From positions 1-43,421 of IMG/VR virus record IMGVR_UViG_3300012354_000002: DNA of 43,421 bases. The stretch is one strand, 5' to 3'. This DNA comes from a virus. The stretch's first letter is position 1, and each line of letters starts with the position of its first letter. Shown piece by piece: positions 15,501 through 23,742 of the stretch. Position numbers and translations under genes: made by a program. The notes beneath the pieces were generated by a model that made no database searches, was not told the DNA's origin, and saw only the letters and a list, made by a program, of their open reading frames with translations.

Positions 15501-18498
15501 CCATCTCGCCATCCAGATATTCGGATAGTGGCGAGTCTCCGACGGCGCCGCCCTTCCTGGCGGCGCGCTCCGCACGAACCCTACGCAGGCGGTCGACTGG
15601 TCCCAGCATGGCCAACCTGCGCACGCGGGACTCGCTCTTGCTGGCCAGCATGGCGCCGTACTCGGTCAGATCCACGTCCTGCCCGAGGCGGGCCAGGATC
15701 TCCGCGGCACCAGGGTTGAAGCCGTCACGCTGAAGCATGGCCGACACAGTGGACACATACTCCTCAGGCTTGCTGCGCCGCACAGACTCCAACGCGTGCA
15801 GGTCGTCCGGCGTCAAGTTGTTGACGTGGTTAGCGAGACGCTCCAGGTCGTGGTCCGCGACCTTTCGCGTGAGCACGTCAGCCTTCACAGCCTGGCGCGC
15901 CTCCCGCGCGCCCTTCAACACGGCCGGGTCACGCCAAGCCGTGAACAGCCCCAGTTCGCCGCCCTGCCGGAACATGTTGGACCAGGTGGTGACCTTGCTC
16001 GACTTCCATGCCCTGACGAGGGCGTTGGCTGTCTGGCCGTCCGCCGTTCTGGTGACGGCGTTCAACAACCAGTTGCGGTTCGCCAAGCCTCGCAGCTCGC
16101 GCCAGTTCGGCAGCTCGATACCTTCTGACAGCTGCCACGGGTGCACCGCGGCAGGCATCTTCAGGTCGCCGACACGGATGTTGTTGTTATCCGGCGTGGT
16201 GTAGTACTCGCGGGCGCCAGCCTTGTAGCCGTTGATGTACTCGCCCTCGGGCACCAAGCCCTTGGTGAGCTGGTCCACGATCTTCTGCGCTTCGGGCGTG
16301 TTGCGCAGGTTCATCACATTCAGCAGGGACCCCATGGTCTGCCGGGTCATCACCCAACGCTCGGCCGGGTTGGCACCCGCATACATGGTGGTCATCATCT
16401 GCGCTTGACGCTTCGGCATGAACTGCGAAACCAGCTGCCCGAACACCTTCGGCGAGTCGGGCGAGGTCGGCACGATCACCTTGTTGGAGAAGGTGCGCTC
16501 GAAGTTCCGCCAGCCGCGGGAGAACATGTGGGAGATGCCGAACGTGTAGTTGTTGCGCAGCCACTCCGAAGAGTCCGGCGAGACCAACTGCTCCCAGCGG
16601 CCCTTGTCGTCCGCCAACACATGTCCGTTCAGGTCGATCGGCTTCTTGCCGACCTCCTTCAGCTGCTTCATCACCGACGCGTCGCGCCGCGTGAACGCCT
16701 CCAAGACGGGCGCAATCTTGTCGCGGATGGCGCCGTTGATGGAGAGCTGGCCGGGCAGCAGCAGGCGTGAACCGGTGATCTCGCGGCCAGCCGCCATCGC
16801 ATCCAACAGGACGAATGTGGACAGTTCGTCAGCTATCTTGGCGCGCTCACCTGCGCGCTCCTCAGCGTCCAGCTTCGTGCCGTCGTCCTTGGTGAACCGC
16901 CACAGCGGTGCACCATCGCCCTTGACGTCGATAACCCAGGGCTGCACGCCGCGCGCCTTGTCGGCCGCGGCCTTCGCCTCGTCCTTCAACTCGTCCATGG
17001 TGCGGGCGCGAAGCGTGCCGACAGCGCCCGTGCGCTGCCCGATCAGAACATCCAGCGTCTTGTCGTAGCCGGGGTAGCGGCGAAGCCAGGACTGCCGCAG
17101 CTTCGCGGCATCAGGCGTGGACACGCCAGCCTGCGCGATGTCATCGGCGGTCTGCATGGCCTCATCGAAACGCTTGGCCACCGTGCCCTTCGGCATGTGG
17201 GCGTCATCGGACGCCTTCAACATCTGCAACGTGTTGTCGACGCGATCAGCTGGCATGCCGGCCACACCCCAACGGGCCGCGCGTACAGCCGCATAGCCTT
17301 TCGATGCCACCACCAGGGGGTCCAGGTTCCAGGTGACGATGGTGTCCACGATCGAAGAGGCAATCTGCCGACTGGTGGAGCCGGGTGCGAAGAACTGGCC
17401 CGGCTGCTGCTCCGACTCGGGAACGAAACCCTTCAAGATGCCCCAGCCAAGGGAGGCCTGCGAAGAATCGCCAACCTCCGATAGTAGCTCCTGGGCGTTC
17501 TTACCCTTGTCGCTGTTCGAGGCGCGCAGGATCAAGTCCTGGGCTTGCGGGGACAGGGCAGTGAAGGAGCGCCCCAAGTCTTCCATGGCGCCCGAGGTGA
17601 CGATTTCGCGTGCGGCATCCACGTCGTCGGGGGCCCACCGACCCATGCCCTTGATCTTCTGGATGTTCTCGTCGGTGACGGGCGCCCGAACCTCGCCGAA
17701 GTCCTGGCTGTAGAAGTTGACTCGATCCCCGAAACGGTCGGGATTCAGTCCGCCCTGTTGGATGTCCCGTCGCTGCGCGTCGGAGACGTCTCCGGTGGTG
17801 CCACGGTAGATGCCCTCGCCCCAGTTTTCGGCACCCTGTACCAGGCCCAGGCCGAGGGAGGCCAGTCCACCGAGGACGGGCACGCGGTCCACCCAGTCGT
17901 TGGCTGTGTTGAGGGCTTTGTCGGCGGCGTTGTCGGAGGCGTAGCCCGCGGCGAGCGGGCCGGCCACGGCCCGGTTCCAGGCCCAGGTGGCGCCTTCCGC
18001 TACCGCCCCACCCACCGTCTGGGCAGCCTGTCCCACGTCCAGGGCGCGGTCGGCCAGCCAGCCCAGCGGGCCGGTGGTGCTGTCGGGGCGCTTGGCTTTG
18101 TCGCGGTTCTCGAGTTCTTTGACGCGGCCCTCGAACGTGGTTGCGGCTAAGCCGCCAGCTTCCCGCTTGGGGCGGGCCACATTCTCTTCACGTGAGGTGA
18201 AGCCGGCGCCTGCGATCTTCTTGTCTGTGTCGCGAACCTTGGACGCGTAGTAGGCGTCGAAGCCTCTCATAGCCAGGGCAAGCGGGACGTTCTTGTCCAT
18301 CAGGCCCTTGAAGATTTCGGGTTCGTCGCGGAAGAGGCCGGCGCGCTGAAGGGCGGTGCTGTACCGCACCCGGTCGTCTTGGACGGGGCGAGCTGCTGCC
18401 TTGACGATGGCGTCAGGGTTGTCGATCTTCTGCCACCAGTACTTGCCAGCCGTGGCTACTGCCCTCCTTGTTGCGCGAATACGCCTATTTCGCCGCAT
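12553..18498 (-). CDS. giant internal virion (ejection) protein
   Basis: At 1981 aa this is the largest gene, 14% of the genome. The N-terminus is very basic (MRRNRRIRATRRAVATAGKY). A small-residue hydrophobic stretch at about 210-225 (VLGGLASLGLGLVQGAENWG) could insert in a membrane. The rest is long, mostly helical and charged, without the periodic coiled repeats of a siphovirus tape measure. In short-tailed phages the giant protein of the late operon is an internal head protein that is ejected to form a conduit for DNA; phage N4 instead carries a virion RNA polymerase. I looked for polymerase motifs and saw none that I could defend. ATG at 18498; next gene starts five bases after its stop. 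Confidence is high for the gene, moderate for function. Confidence 0.8.
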   Translation of the reverse strand: MRRNRRIRATRRAVATAGKYWWQKIDNPDAIVKAAARPVQDDRVRYSTALQRAGLFRDEPEIFKGLMDKNVPLALAMRGFDAYYASKVRDTDKKIAGAGFTSREENVARPKREAGGLAATTFEGRVKELENRDKAKRPDSTTGPLGWLADRALDVGQAAQTVGGAVAEGATWAWNRAVAGPLAAGYASDNAADKALNTANDWVDRVPVLGGLASLGLGLVQGAENWGEGIYRGTTGDVSDAQRRDIQQGGLNPDRFGDRVNFYSQDFGEVRAPVTDENIQKIKGMGRWAPDDVDAAREIVTSGAMEDLGRSFTALSPQAQDLILRASNSDKGKNAQELLSEVGDSSQASLGWGILKGFVPESEQQPGQFFAPGSTSRQIASSIVDTIVTWNLDPLVVASKGYAAVRAARWGVAGMPADRVDNTLQMLKASDDAHMPKGTVAKRFDEAMQTADDIAQAGVSTPDAAKLRQSWLRRYPGYDKTLDVLIGQRTGAVGTLRARTMDELKDEAKAAADKARGVQPWVIDVKGDGAPLWRFTKDDGTKLDAEERAGERAKIADELSTFVLLDAMAAGREITGSRLLLPGQLSINGAIRDKIAPVLEAFTRRDASVMKQLKEVGKKPIDLNGHVLADDKGRWEQLVSPDSSEWLRNNYTFGISHMFSRGWRNFERTFSNKVIVPTSPDSPKVFGQLVSQFMPKRQAQMMTTMYAGANPAERWVMTRQTMGSLLNVMNLRNTPEAQKIVDQLTKGLVPEGEYINGYKAGAREYYTTPDNNNIRVGDLKMPAAVHPWQLSEGIELPNWRELRGLANRNWLLNAVTRTADGQTANALVRAWKSSKVTTWSNMFRQGGELGLFTAWRDPAVLKGAREARQAVKADVLTRKVADHDLERLANHVNNLTPDDLHALESVRRSKPEEYVSTVSAMLQRDGFNPGAAEILARLGQDVDLTEYGAMLASKSESRVRRLAMLGPVDRLRRVRAERAARKGGAVGDSPLSEYLDGEMAADMLQAAAKGFGSAADSYAWTMAERATHADRKRITDAAGRNVSFRPVKIVNGYEWADTNPQLWAAELGRRQADPTGDLVMRWIAHRHLVPVDERARSVQNAPLSHEDQVVQAVRQIEQRAGSKTGADYHSLKDVRDLLPGLTRAEVDVALKNLSGKNGVNIVGEAMQRSLTDDQRAAAIKLGGTDRHNILVPAAAGNPKAAVAPTHAPDLDQLAIDNLSKLYPDGLPVDPARLGSPDNLMAHLYAEHELGASMRSNGAALQYLPNGKPVVSHADRIVAAETAAKRAVDDLVHHMGGKVQRSGDSVSIHFPDEVEPLLRKLADGKELSAAELGKLPADVRPEGMVAPIYAPMIPEKQGFTHGLSNLATRAYGAVVAEPLDKLFMMPAFVAQRRLAQDELAPLMSALVDKGMSEGQAAHLLEATVNNRAVSRVFMGTDNPIEKSVFSEMADKWLMFQRAQEDFLRRLISATKAHPEGLARANILMQAGVHTGIVHYEPYQDEEGNTEYHLTFAYPGTALAQRVMADAAVGLGLAPDELLRVPQFDGLKSQVRFLNPGFSNPLQFSANPIFGLSMTAAEKLWPSATVDLERLKRGFSGGSDFEGTDGPLAWRNLLPSAFSRFSVFASQDDADGQFQSAMRAALMYAEAAGQTPGPDASPAERSRYLDGVKATATNIMLQRAVFGTFLPAAPQVADPNDVELDAVARAQHLPNLRSEFFEIRNEMSRVYPDNFFRADSEAVAEFARRYPGELIVNPAAFSTGSTKVAGAEEGFAPYTIAATKWLLDNKQFVQDNPTVAIALMPKDTSNGDFSNEAYKLQLKSDVRTHKSIEEFYNDVTLSDDISEYYDTRSRYFTAAKSEPSVAKSVYAKMDDWEDGWRRSHPLASAELNRRSNPDFVHSEIAPSLQRMADGTDPLPQSLTELRPQINTMWSDYQSYRQRYMKVDYYNNAGRATTNKQYQHAGDVKWLETPLAGLWNLMRVTEGR

Positions 18499-18524
18499 GA
18501 GAAACGGGGCGAAAGGGGAAACGT

Positions 18525-18959
18525 TTACTGGCCCATGGAACTGAGCATGTTCACGAGGGCGGTCAAGCCCTCGTCACCGTTCGCGTACTCCGCGAGCTGG
18601 TCACTCACCCGCCGCAGAGGCTGCGGCGCCTGCCCGCCCACAACTTCGTTGCGGCCAGGGCCCATTGGGGCCCCCGCGGTGACCGGCACGGACGGATCTC
18701 CGGCGTCGAACAGGCCCGGCAAAGGCCGGGGTTCTGGCCCTGGAGCGGCCGGCTGAGCCTGGAGCTGGCGTGCCATGCTCGAAGGGCTAGGCCCAGGCGG
18801 CGTACTGGGCGCCGCAGCAAGCGGCGCGTCCTTCTGCTGCTGTTCGAACTGCTGTGCCTCCCCATACTTGGGGTCGGGCAGGGAACGGATCGGCTGCCCG
18901 CCAGCGTCAGTGCGCTGCGAGAGCGCGCCAGGGCCCGATACTTGGGCGGGGCTAGTCAT
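18525..18959 (-). CDS. Pro/Gln-rich structural-region protein
   Basis: The 144-aa protein is dominated by Pro, Ala, Gln and Gly (APSTPPGPSPSSMARQLQAQ), probably disordered until a helical last 30 residues (LAEYANGDEGLTALVNMLSS). It starts with ATG at 18959, overlapping the upstream 61-aa gene by eight bases, and ends 26 bases before the giant gene. Disordered linkers of this kind beside portal and internal proteins often serve as assembly connectors. No family recognised. Confidence 0.65.
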   Translation of the reverse strand: MTSPAQVSGPGALSQRTDAGGQPIRSLPDPKYGEAQQFEQQQKDAPLAAAPSTPPGPSPSSMARQLQAQPAAPGPEPRPLPGLFDAGDPSVPVTAGAPMGPGRNEVVGGQAPQPLRRVSDQLAEYANGDEGLTALVNMLSSMGQ

Positions 18960-19137
18960 CGGCGACCTCGTCGTGGAAGTCCGAGCCGGCGCCGAAGCCG
19001 ATGGCGCGAGCGCCAGTCGCCCTCTTGAGAAGGTCGGCGCAGTGCGTGGTCAGCTTCTGGAGGGCTTTGCGATCGAGGTCAACCTTCTGATTGACGGTGA
19101 CGACACCTTTACCTTCGATGGCGACCTGAATCTCCAC
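18952..19137 (-). CDS. 61-aa small protein downstream of portal
   Basis: Start is GTG at 19137, chosen because a near-perfect AGGAGGTG ribosome site lies at 19142-19149; the longer frame to 19251 overlaps the portal gene end and has shadow-like composition. The product begins with a beta-like segment (VEIQVAIEGKGVVTVNQKVD), then a basic helix, then an acidic tail with Phe-His-Asp-Glu. Function unknown. The strong ribosome site predicts abundant synthesis, fitting a minor capsid or decoration role, but that is inference. Confidence 0.7.
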   Translation of the reverse strand: MEIQVAIEGKGVVTVNQKVDLDRKALQKLTTHCADLLKRATGARAIGFGAGSDFHDEVADD

Positions 19138-19195
19138 TAGACACCTCCTGTGTAGCAGCGAGGAGTCCCGGCGATGCCATCTTCGATGAATCGCA

Positions 19196-21037
19196 TTATG
19201 CTCCGATCGCTCTCTTGCGGCTGATGCTTGCTTCCATGATTGGCCGGCCATTCCCGCGCAAAGAACTCAGCAAGCCCTGCACCGTGGGCATACCGCCCGG
19301 CGCCTGCCCCGCCTGCCCGTACGGCACGCCCTCCGTGAGGCCGTTGTCGCGTATCCCAGGCGGCAGTTCGGGCCCTCCGGGGCCCCCAGGCTGGGGCGGG
19401 CCGCCCTGCTGCGGGATGGCACCCTCAGGGGCGGCAGGCTCTTCCGGCTTCTCGGCCGGCGTGAAGGCTTTGATGAGCGCGTCTTCCATGGACGCGCCCT
19501 TCTTGCGCAGCGTCATCACCATGGCCATGGCTTTCAAGACGGGCAGCGGGTCCTGCCCCTGCATCACCATGGGCCCGAACGCCTGTGATAGGCCCATCAG
19601 GCCCTGGCGGGCGGCCTGCGCCATACCCTCCAAGTCGATCTGGCGTTGCTCCTCGTCCGGATCAAGATCGAACGGTAGCTGCCTGCGCGTGGTGTCCTGC
19701 GAGATCAGTCCACCACCCAGCAGTTGAAGCAGGGCAACGATGGCCTGCGCCGGGGTCTGGCCACTGGAGAACCCGTAGGTAACCTTGCAGCCGTAGGAGT
19801 CGCCGATGTCTTTGGCCGGCGTGTAAGTGACCTCGAACGGCTTGCCCGTCAACACGCCCGTGATCTTCTTCTGTGTGTTGGGCCACAAGGCCACGTCCAG
19901 GGCGAAGCACAGCTCCGTGACCTCTTCGAGGGCCCGCCCAATCACCGTTTGCATGGTGCGGACCTGGGTGTTCATGGTGCCCATCAGGGCTTCCACGCCC
20001 TGGCCCGTGATGATGTTGGCGGTAACCCCGCCAGTGCGGGCCTCCGGATACCGGGAGCCCTCCTTCACCGCCTGATCCAACTGGGCGGTGACCGCGAACA
20101 CGTCATCCGGGATGTCCAGGCGGACACGCTGGATCTGCTGCGGGTTCTGGGACCGTAGGGTGGCGTCGGGGCCGTACGGGAACTCCTGCACATCGTCAGG
20201 CAGGGCAATGGGCGCGTTGACCGCCTTGTCCGCGGCGTTCAACTGGTACTGCACCATCACGTGCTTGGCGAGCATGGGGAACACGGCGTCATCGAACTGA
20301 CCGCGGGGCGTGTCCTCCTGGTCGGGGCGCTCGGCGATGGCCACCAGCGCCATGCCGGTCGGGTTGTCCCACTCGGCCAAGACCGTGTAGCCGCAGTCCG
20401 GCAGGTAGACCACGTTCCGCTTCTGGTCCATGTAGGTGACCAGCTGAACAGTCTCGGAAGCGCTCCGCTTCCGGCCGTTCGTGTACTCGATGAACGCGGC
20501 GGAGTCGGGATAGCGGGAGATGAGGGTGAGCACGTCGACCCACGTCACCTTCGCGTACCAAACGACCCGGCCGAAACGATCCTTGTAGTAGTAGGCGCCG
20601 AACGGCGACTCCCAGCGGATGCGCGGGCACTGGGCCTTGAAGTCTGGCTCCACGATGTAGGCGCCGTGCGCGTACGCCAGGGCGCTGTCACAGAAGTTGA
20701 TGTTCTGGAGCGCCAGGCGTGAATGCTCCCAGTAGTAGGACGCGATCTTGTTCTTCTTCGCGGCGCGGGCAGTATCCGTCGCCGAAGTCATATTGCCCGA
20801 AGCGCAAGCCAGGGACGGCAGTGGCGCCACCAGCTCGGCCGTGTCTCGCGCGGCGTTGTCGATGGTGTTGGCAATCGCCATCTGAGGCATCTCATCGGCG
20901 AAGTGGCCAGGGAACTCCTCGTGCAAGCGCCCGCGGCGGACAGTGCGTACCAGGAAAGAGTCCCGGTCGCGGGTGGAGCAGCGCATGCGCATGTTCTCCA
21001 CATGGGTGTGGATGCTCTTCAGTTCCTCTGAGTCCAC
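19196..21037 (-). CDS. portal protein
   Basis: The 613-aa product directly follows TerL, the standard portal position, and has the composition of short-tailed-phage portals: an N-terminal helical region with RDxFxxRxVRRGxLxExFPG, a central segment with CPRIRWESPFGAYYYKDR (a pattern matching the portal clip/stem region), a helical run around 330-400 (KEGSRYPEARTGGVTANIIT), and a disordered Pro/Gly/Gln tail from about 530. The dodecameric portal is the DNA entry and exit channel and docks the terminase. Start is GTG at 21037, one base after the TerL stop, so the two are coupled. Slightly longer than siphovirus portals, as expected for a podovirus type. Confidence 0.85.
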   Translation of the reverse strand: MDSEELKSIHTHVENMRMRCSTRDRDSFLVRTVRRGRLHEEFPGHFADEMPQMAIANTIDNAARDTAELVAPLPSLACASGNMTSATDTARAAKKNKIASYYWEHSRLALQNINFCDSALAYAHGAYIVEPDFKAQCPRIRWESPFGAYYYKDRFGRVVWYAKVTWVDVLTLISRYPDSAAFIEYTNGRKRSASETVQLVTYMDQKRNVVYLPDCGYTVLAEWDNPTGMALVAIAERPDQEDTPRGQFDDAVFPMLAKHVMVQYQLNAADKAVNAPIALPDDVQEFPYGPDATLRSQNPQQIQRVRLDIPDDVFAVTAQLDQAVKEGSRYPEARTGGVTANIITGQGVEALMGTMNTQVRTMQTVIGRALEEVTELCFALDVALWPNTQKKITGVLTGKPFEVTYTPAKDIGDSYGCKVTYGFSSGQTPAQAIVALLQLLGGGLISQDTTRRQLPFDLDPDEEQRQIDLEGMAQAARQGLMGLSQAFGPMVMQGQDPLPVLKAMAMVMTLRKKGASMEDALIKAFTPAEKPEEPAAPEGAIPQQGGPPQPGGPGGPELPPGIRDNGLTEGVPYGQAGQAPGGMPTVQGLLSSLRGNGRPIMEASISRKRAIGA

Positions 21038-21038
21038 G

Positions 21039-22898
21039 CTATGCTACTTCCACTTGATCAAAGCGGTAAACACCGCGACGGGCAATGGCCCCGCGAGAAA
21101 CGTACTTCGACTTAGTGTGGGTCTGCTGACCCAAACCGCCCCGTAGATATTGTCTCACGCCCAGTTCGGCAAACCAGAGAGCCATCACCAGGTCCTGAAC
21201 CTGCTTCTTGTTGTCCGCATCCCACCGCTTCAACTGCTCGGTGAGCGTCTTCACGTGCGGGTTGCGCCGTGGCGCCGGGAAACAGATAGGGCCGGTACCG
21301 CTGGGTACCGCCACCAGGCGGTCCCCGATCTCCTCCGCGCACGGCAAGATGAGGGGAACCAGAGTTCCCTCCACCCCCATAATCGGGTCCCACTTGTTGT
21401 TGGTCGTCTGGTGCTCAACCAGTCGGGCGCCGTGGGCGGTCAGGAAGTCTCGAATCTCGGGTAGCTGGGTGATGAACTGCTGAACAGCGTTCTTCTCAAT
21501 CCGCCACTCGTTGACGCTGTACTTGACCGTCCAGTCCTTCAACAGCTGAATGGTGATGCGGGGCACCGCGCCCCGCTTGTTCCACACGTCCAGCACCCAA
21601 CGGTGAGCGCCTATGCCCTCGCGCTTGTCAACGCCCATCACGATCATCGCGTTGCACCCGGCAGACGACGCCGGGTCCCACGAGGCCACCACATACAGCC
21701 CTTGGTTGCCCTCACGTCTATGGCCCGGCGCCCCAGGCGTCATCACGCCGTGGAATCGGCGCTGATTGACCGCACCATCCACGCATTCGGTCGGGAAGGT
21801 GGCCTCATCCGACACGTCGGACTGCTGATAGACGAACTCGAAGCGCCGCGGGTCCGGCATCGACGCCTTCGCCTTCGCGATGGATCGCGGCGGCATGTGC
21901 TCAGGCCACAGCACCTCCCAATCGGCCGATGGGCCGGGGTAGCCGTCCAAGACGGCCGGCTGAGCGAAGTAGGTGTAGAACGGCCTGTCAAACTCGTCCT
22001 TCGCGTTGTCGCGCAGGTGACGGTAGATGTCCGTCACGGCGACGCGAGTGCCCAAGACGAGCAGAACGCCCGTCTTCTTGTCGAGCCGGGAGTAGATCGT
22101 CTGGCCGATGGTGGCGCCGTGCGCCTCATACTGGCTTGCGGTGTTCTCGTCCTCGATGTCGTCGAGGATCATCACGTCGAAACGGGTCCCGTAGATGCGA
22201 GAGCCCATCGACAGGGCCTCCACGGTCGGGTCCTTCATGCGCTTGGTACGGCCGCGCACGTAGATCATGTTCTCGCGCCAGGCCAGGCCCTCGGCCTTGT
22301 CCGTGGAGCGCCAGCCGCCAGCCGGCGCGAACGCCGCATGCAGCTCTGGATACATGTCCGGGCGGTCGAGGATCTCTTTCAACTCGAAAAGGAACTTCTT
22401 GGTCAGGTTCTGGCCGTTCGAGATGAACGCGATACGCACGTTCGGGTCCTTGGCGATCCGCCAGGCCGCGTACTGCACGCCCCACACCGTCGACTTGGCG
22501 TGCTCGGGCGGGAAGTTCATGATGACCTGGACAGTCTCGTCATCAGCGTCCCCAGCGCCCTGCTGGAACTCCATCGAGTCCCGCAGGTCCCGCGGTGGGC
22601 GGCCGTTCAGGACGTCCCACGCGCGCAGGTGGTGGTGCGGTAGCGCCTGATACAAGTACCGCTCGCAGAACTCGGGAAAGTCCGGCACTTCTGAGGTGGC
22701 CTTGTCTCCCGACTGGAGGGCGGCGTGAATCTTGTCGGCGCGTTCCTTGAACGTGGCGTCGTTCTTACGCCAGTCCTTCCACGTCTCATACGACCTGCCC
22801 ACGGCCTGCATGGCGTCCTTGACGGATACGCCAGCAGCACGCTTCGCGAGGACAATCTCCTTGGCCTCAGATGGGGAGATCTTCAAGAAGGGCTCCAT
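21039..22898 (-). CDS. terminase large subunit with N-terminal HTH (TerS-like) domain
   Basis: The 619-aa packaging motor. ATPase half: a degenerate Walker A at residues about 129-137 (FPPEHAKST), Walker B DVMILDDIED at about 241-250, and coupling motif LVLGTRVAVTD at about 280-290. Nuclease half: first catalytic Asp in VVASWDPASS (about 408), with further acidic residues downstream. Residues about 9-60 are an added helix-turn-helix (SPSEAKEIVLAKRAAGVSV...YETWKDWRK) like small-terminase or homeodomain-like DNA-binding domains. No separate terS gene is seen nearby, so the DNA-recognition function may be fused here. ATG at 22898; a long 5' leader of about 200 bases lies upstream, beginning at a CGAAAG-type element. 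Confidence 0.92.
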   Translation of the reverse strand: MEPFLKISPSEAKEIVLAKRAAGVSVKDAMQAVGRSYETWKDWRKNDATFKERADKIHAALQSGDKATSEVPDFPEFCERYLYQALPHHHLRAWDVLNGRPPRDLRDSMEFQQGAGDADDETVQVIMNFPPEHAKSTVWGVQYAAWRIAKDPNVRIAFISNGQNLTKKFLFELKEILDRPDMYPELHAAFAPAGGWRSTDKAEGLAWRENMIYVRGRTKRMKDPTVEALSMGSRIYGTRFDVMILDDIEDENTASQYEAHGATIGQTIYSRLDKKTGVLLVLGTRVAVTDIYRHLRDNAKDEFDRPFYTYFAQPAVLDGYPGPSADWEVLWPEHMPPRSIAKAKASMPDPRRFEFVYQQSDVSDEATFPTECVDGAVNQRRFHGVMTPGAPGHRREGNQGLYVVASWDPASSAGCNAMIVMGVDKREGIGAHRWVLDVWNKRGAVPRITIQLLKDWTVKYSVNEWRIEKNAVQQFITQLPEIRDFLTAHGARLVEHQTTNNKWDPIMGVEGTLVPLILPCAEEIGDRLVAVPSGTGPICFPAPRRNPHVKTLTEQLKRWDADNKKQVQDLVMALWFAELGVRQYLRGGLGQQTHTKSKYVSRGAIARRGVYRFDQVEVA

Positions 22899-23109
22899 GT
22901 TAACGAGCGTTAACCGCAGCCAGCGTGTTAGGTTCCGCTTCGCGGATATGTCCTACACGGATGACGAGGGGGTAGAAAAAGGGCCGGGAAAGTGACTGAC
23001 TGACCCGGCAGCGCGCTACTGGAAGCGCTGCACCGTACGAGCGGGAGCGAGTGCTTGACGGGGGCTGGAAGCCCCTCAGGCAGGAACACTTGGCCCCTTC
23101 GTAATACTA
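22899..23109 (-). promoter_or_regulatory. leader of the late (terL) operon
   Basis: No gene fits this 210-base stretch. On the minus strand it would be the untranslated leader of the terL transcript. It contains an inverted repeat around CGTTAAC near 22905, and a GGGGCTTCCAGCCCC-type hairpin around 23058-23072 that could act as an attenuator. At its far end sits the CGAAAG element (23110-23125). Confidence 0.45.
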
Positions 23110-23125
23110 GCAACCGCGAAAAGCC
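23110..23125 (-). promoter_or_regulatory. CGAAAG-element copy before terL
   Basis: On the minus strand the sequence is GGCTTTTCGCGGTTGC, a variant (one extra T) of the element AGCTTTCGYGGTTG found at other transcription starts in this genome, in the same orientation relative to the gene it precedes. It is followed by TAGTATTAC, which resembles a -10 box. It lies just after the preceding minus-strand gene ends, at the head of the terL leader. Confidence 0.55.
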
Positions 23126-23131
23126 ATACCC

Positions 23132-23419
23132 CTAGCTCTCCTTCACGACCCACTGAACCGGGGCCCCATGCAGGGCCGGACCGCGACACAACCTGCCCTC
23201 CACAGAACTCGAAGCCAGCAACTGCGCCTTCAGGCGCGGAGAGAAGATCGGGACCGACTCGTACACGGTCCCCTCCCACATGCCACTACCGACCTCGACA
23301 CGGGCATACACAGGCCACCGAGTCCCAAACGAGGTCAGCACCTCTCGCTCCTCCGAGATGGCCCGAATCCGCACCTGGCGCCCCTCGAAGAGGCGCTCCT
23401 TCCACATCGGCTTCTGCAT
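23132..23419 (-). CDS. 95-aa unknown protein
   Basis: The product starts MQKPMWKERLFEGRQVRIRA and looks like a small beta-barrel: alternating hydrophobic strands, a central VYARVEVGSGMWEGTVYESV and no Cys cluster except one in the C-terminal third. Codon third positions are GC-rich as in real genes here. It is a lone gene between the late operon and the control region; an AT-rich promoter-like block lies about 130 bases upstream and the long G-rich leader precedes it. I do not recognise the family. A late-region regulator is possible but unproven. Confidence 0.6.
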   Translation of the reverse strand: MQKPMWKERLFEGRQVRIRAISEEREVLTSFGTRWPVYARVEVGSGMWEGTVYESVPIFSPRLKAQLLASSSVEGRLCRGPALHGAPVQWVVKES

Positions 23420-23546
23420 GTATCCAGCCTAGAAACCACCCTGACCCCTATCGAGGGATTCCATCCCCCCGTTCCCCCCGCCATCCCCCCACGCCAGGAG
23501 CCCATCCCACCCCACGCAGAATCACCACACATTTGTACGCGGAGAG

Positions 23547-23574
23547 TATATATATAACACACTACTAGTAACAA
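23547..23574 (-). promoter_or_regulatory. promoter candidate, minus strand
   Basis: On the minus strand TTGTTA, a 16-base spacer and TATATA. This is a fair sigma-70-type match (-35 four of six; TATATA close to TATAAT) in the most AT-rich stretch of the genome. It would transcribe the 95-aa gene at 23132-23419 through a long G-rich leader. The same island reads TATATATATA on the plus strand, so direction is not certain. Confidence 0.4.
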
Positions 23575-23606
23575 ACAGGGGGGTGCGCTCGCGCGCCCGC
23601 GCTAGC

Positions 23607-23622
23607 CAGCGGCCGGCCGCTG
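23607..23622. repeat. 16-bp perfect palindrome
   Basis: CAGCGGCCGGCCGCTG reads identically on both strands. It is flanked by CGCGC-rich sequence. A dimeric protein site, cruciform or part of an origin are possibilities; nothing specific is shown. Confidence 0.6.
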
Positions 23623-23669
23623 CACCTGTGCTGACCTGCATAAATACACAGATGTAAGATCATGTACTA

Positions 23670-23691
23670 CCCCTCCCCCCTCCCCCCACCC
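23670..23691 (-). other. G-quadruplex-capable run
   Basis: Four C-runs of 4, 6, 6 and 3 bases with single-base loops (minus-strand G4, G6, G6, G3). This meets the usual G-quadruplex rule on the minus strand. A second set of three G6 runs with 3-6-base loops lies at 23465-23490 on the same strand. Confidence 0.5.
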
Positions 23692-23721
23692 GGGGTATCT
23701 GTCCCGACTATGAGGGTAGAT

Positions 23722-23742
23722 AACCGGAGAGTGCCTCCGGTT
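23722..23742. terminator. perfect hairpin, possible terminator
   Basis: AACCGGAG (23722-23729) pairs with CTCCGGTT (23735-23742) across a 5-base loop. Eight GC-rich pairs without a T-run. It lies before the plus-strand small-gene cluster and could end leftward transcripts or form part of a leader. Confidence 0.4.

Noticed and set aside
12553-18498. N4-type virion RNA polymerase in the giant protein
   Set aside because: No T7-like polymerase motifs or metal-binding Asp arrangement could be recognised by eye; length alone is not evidence.
23460-23700. CRISPR-like array in the C-rich control region
   Set aside because: The C-runs are irregular with no constant repeat-spacer pattern; no cas genes. 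The Cas4-like nuclease at 34.3 kb is a stand-alone phage enzyme.
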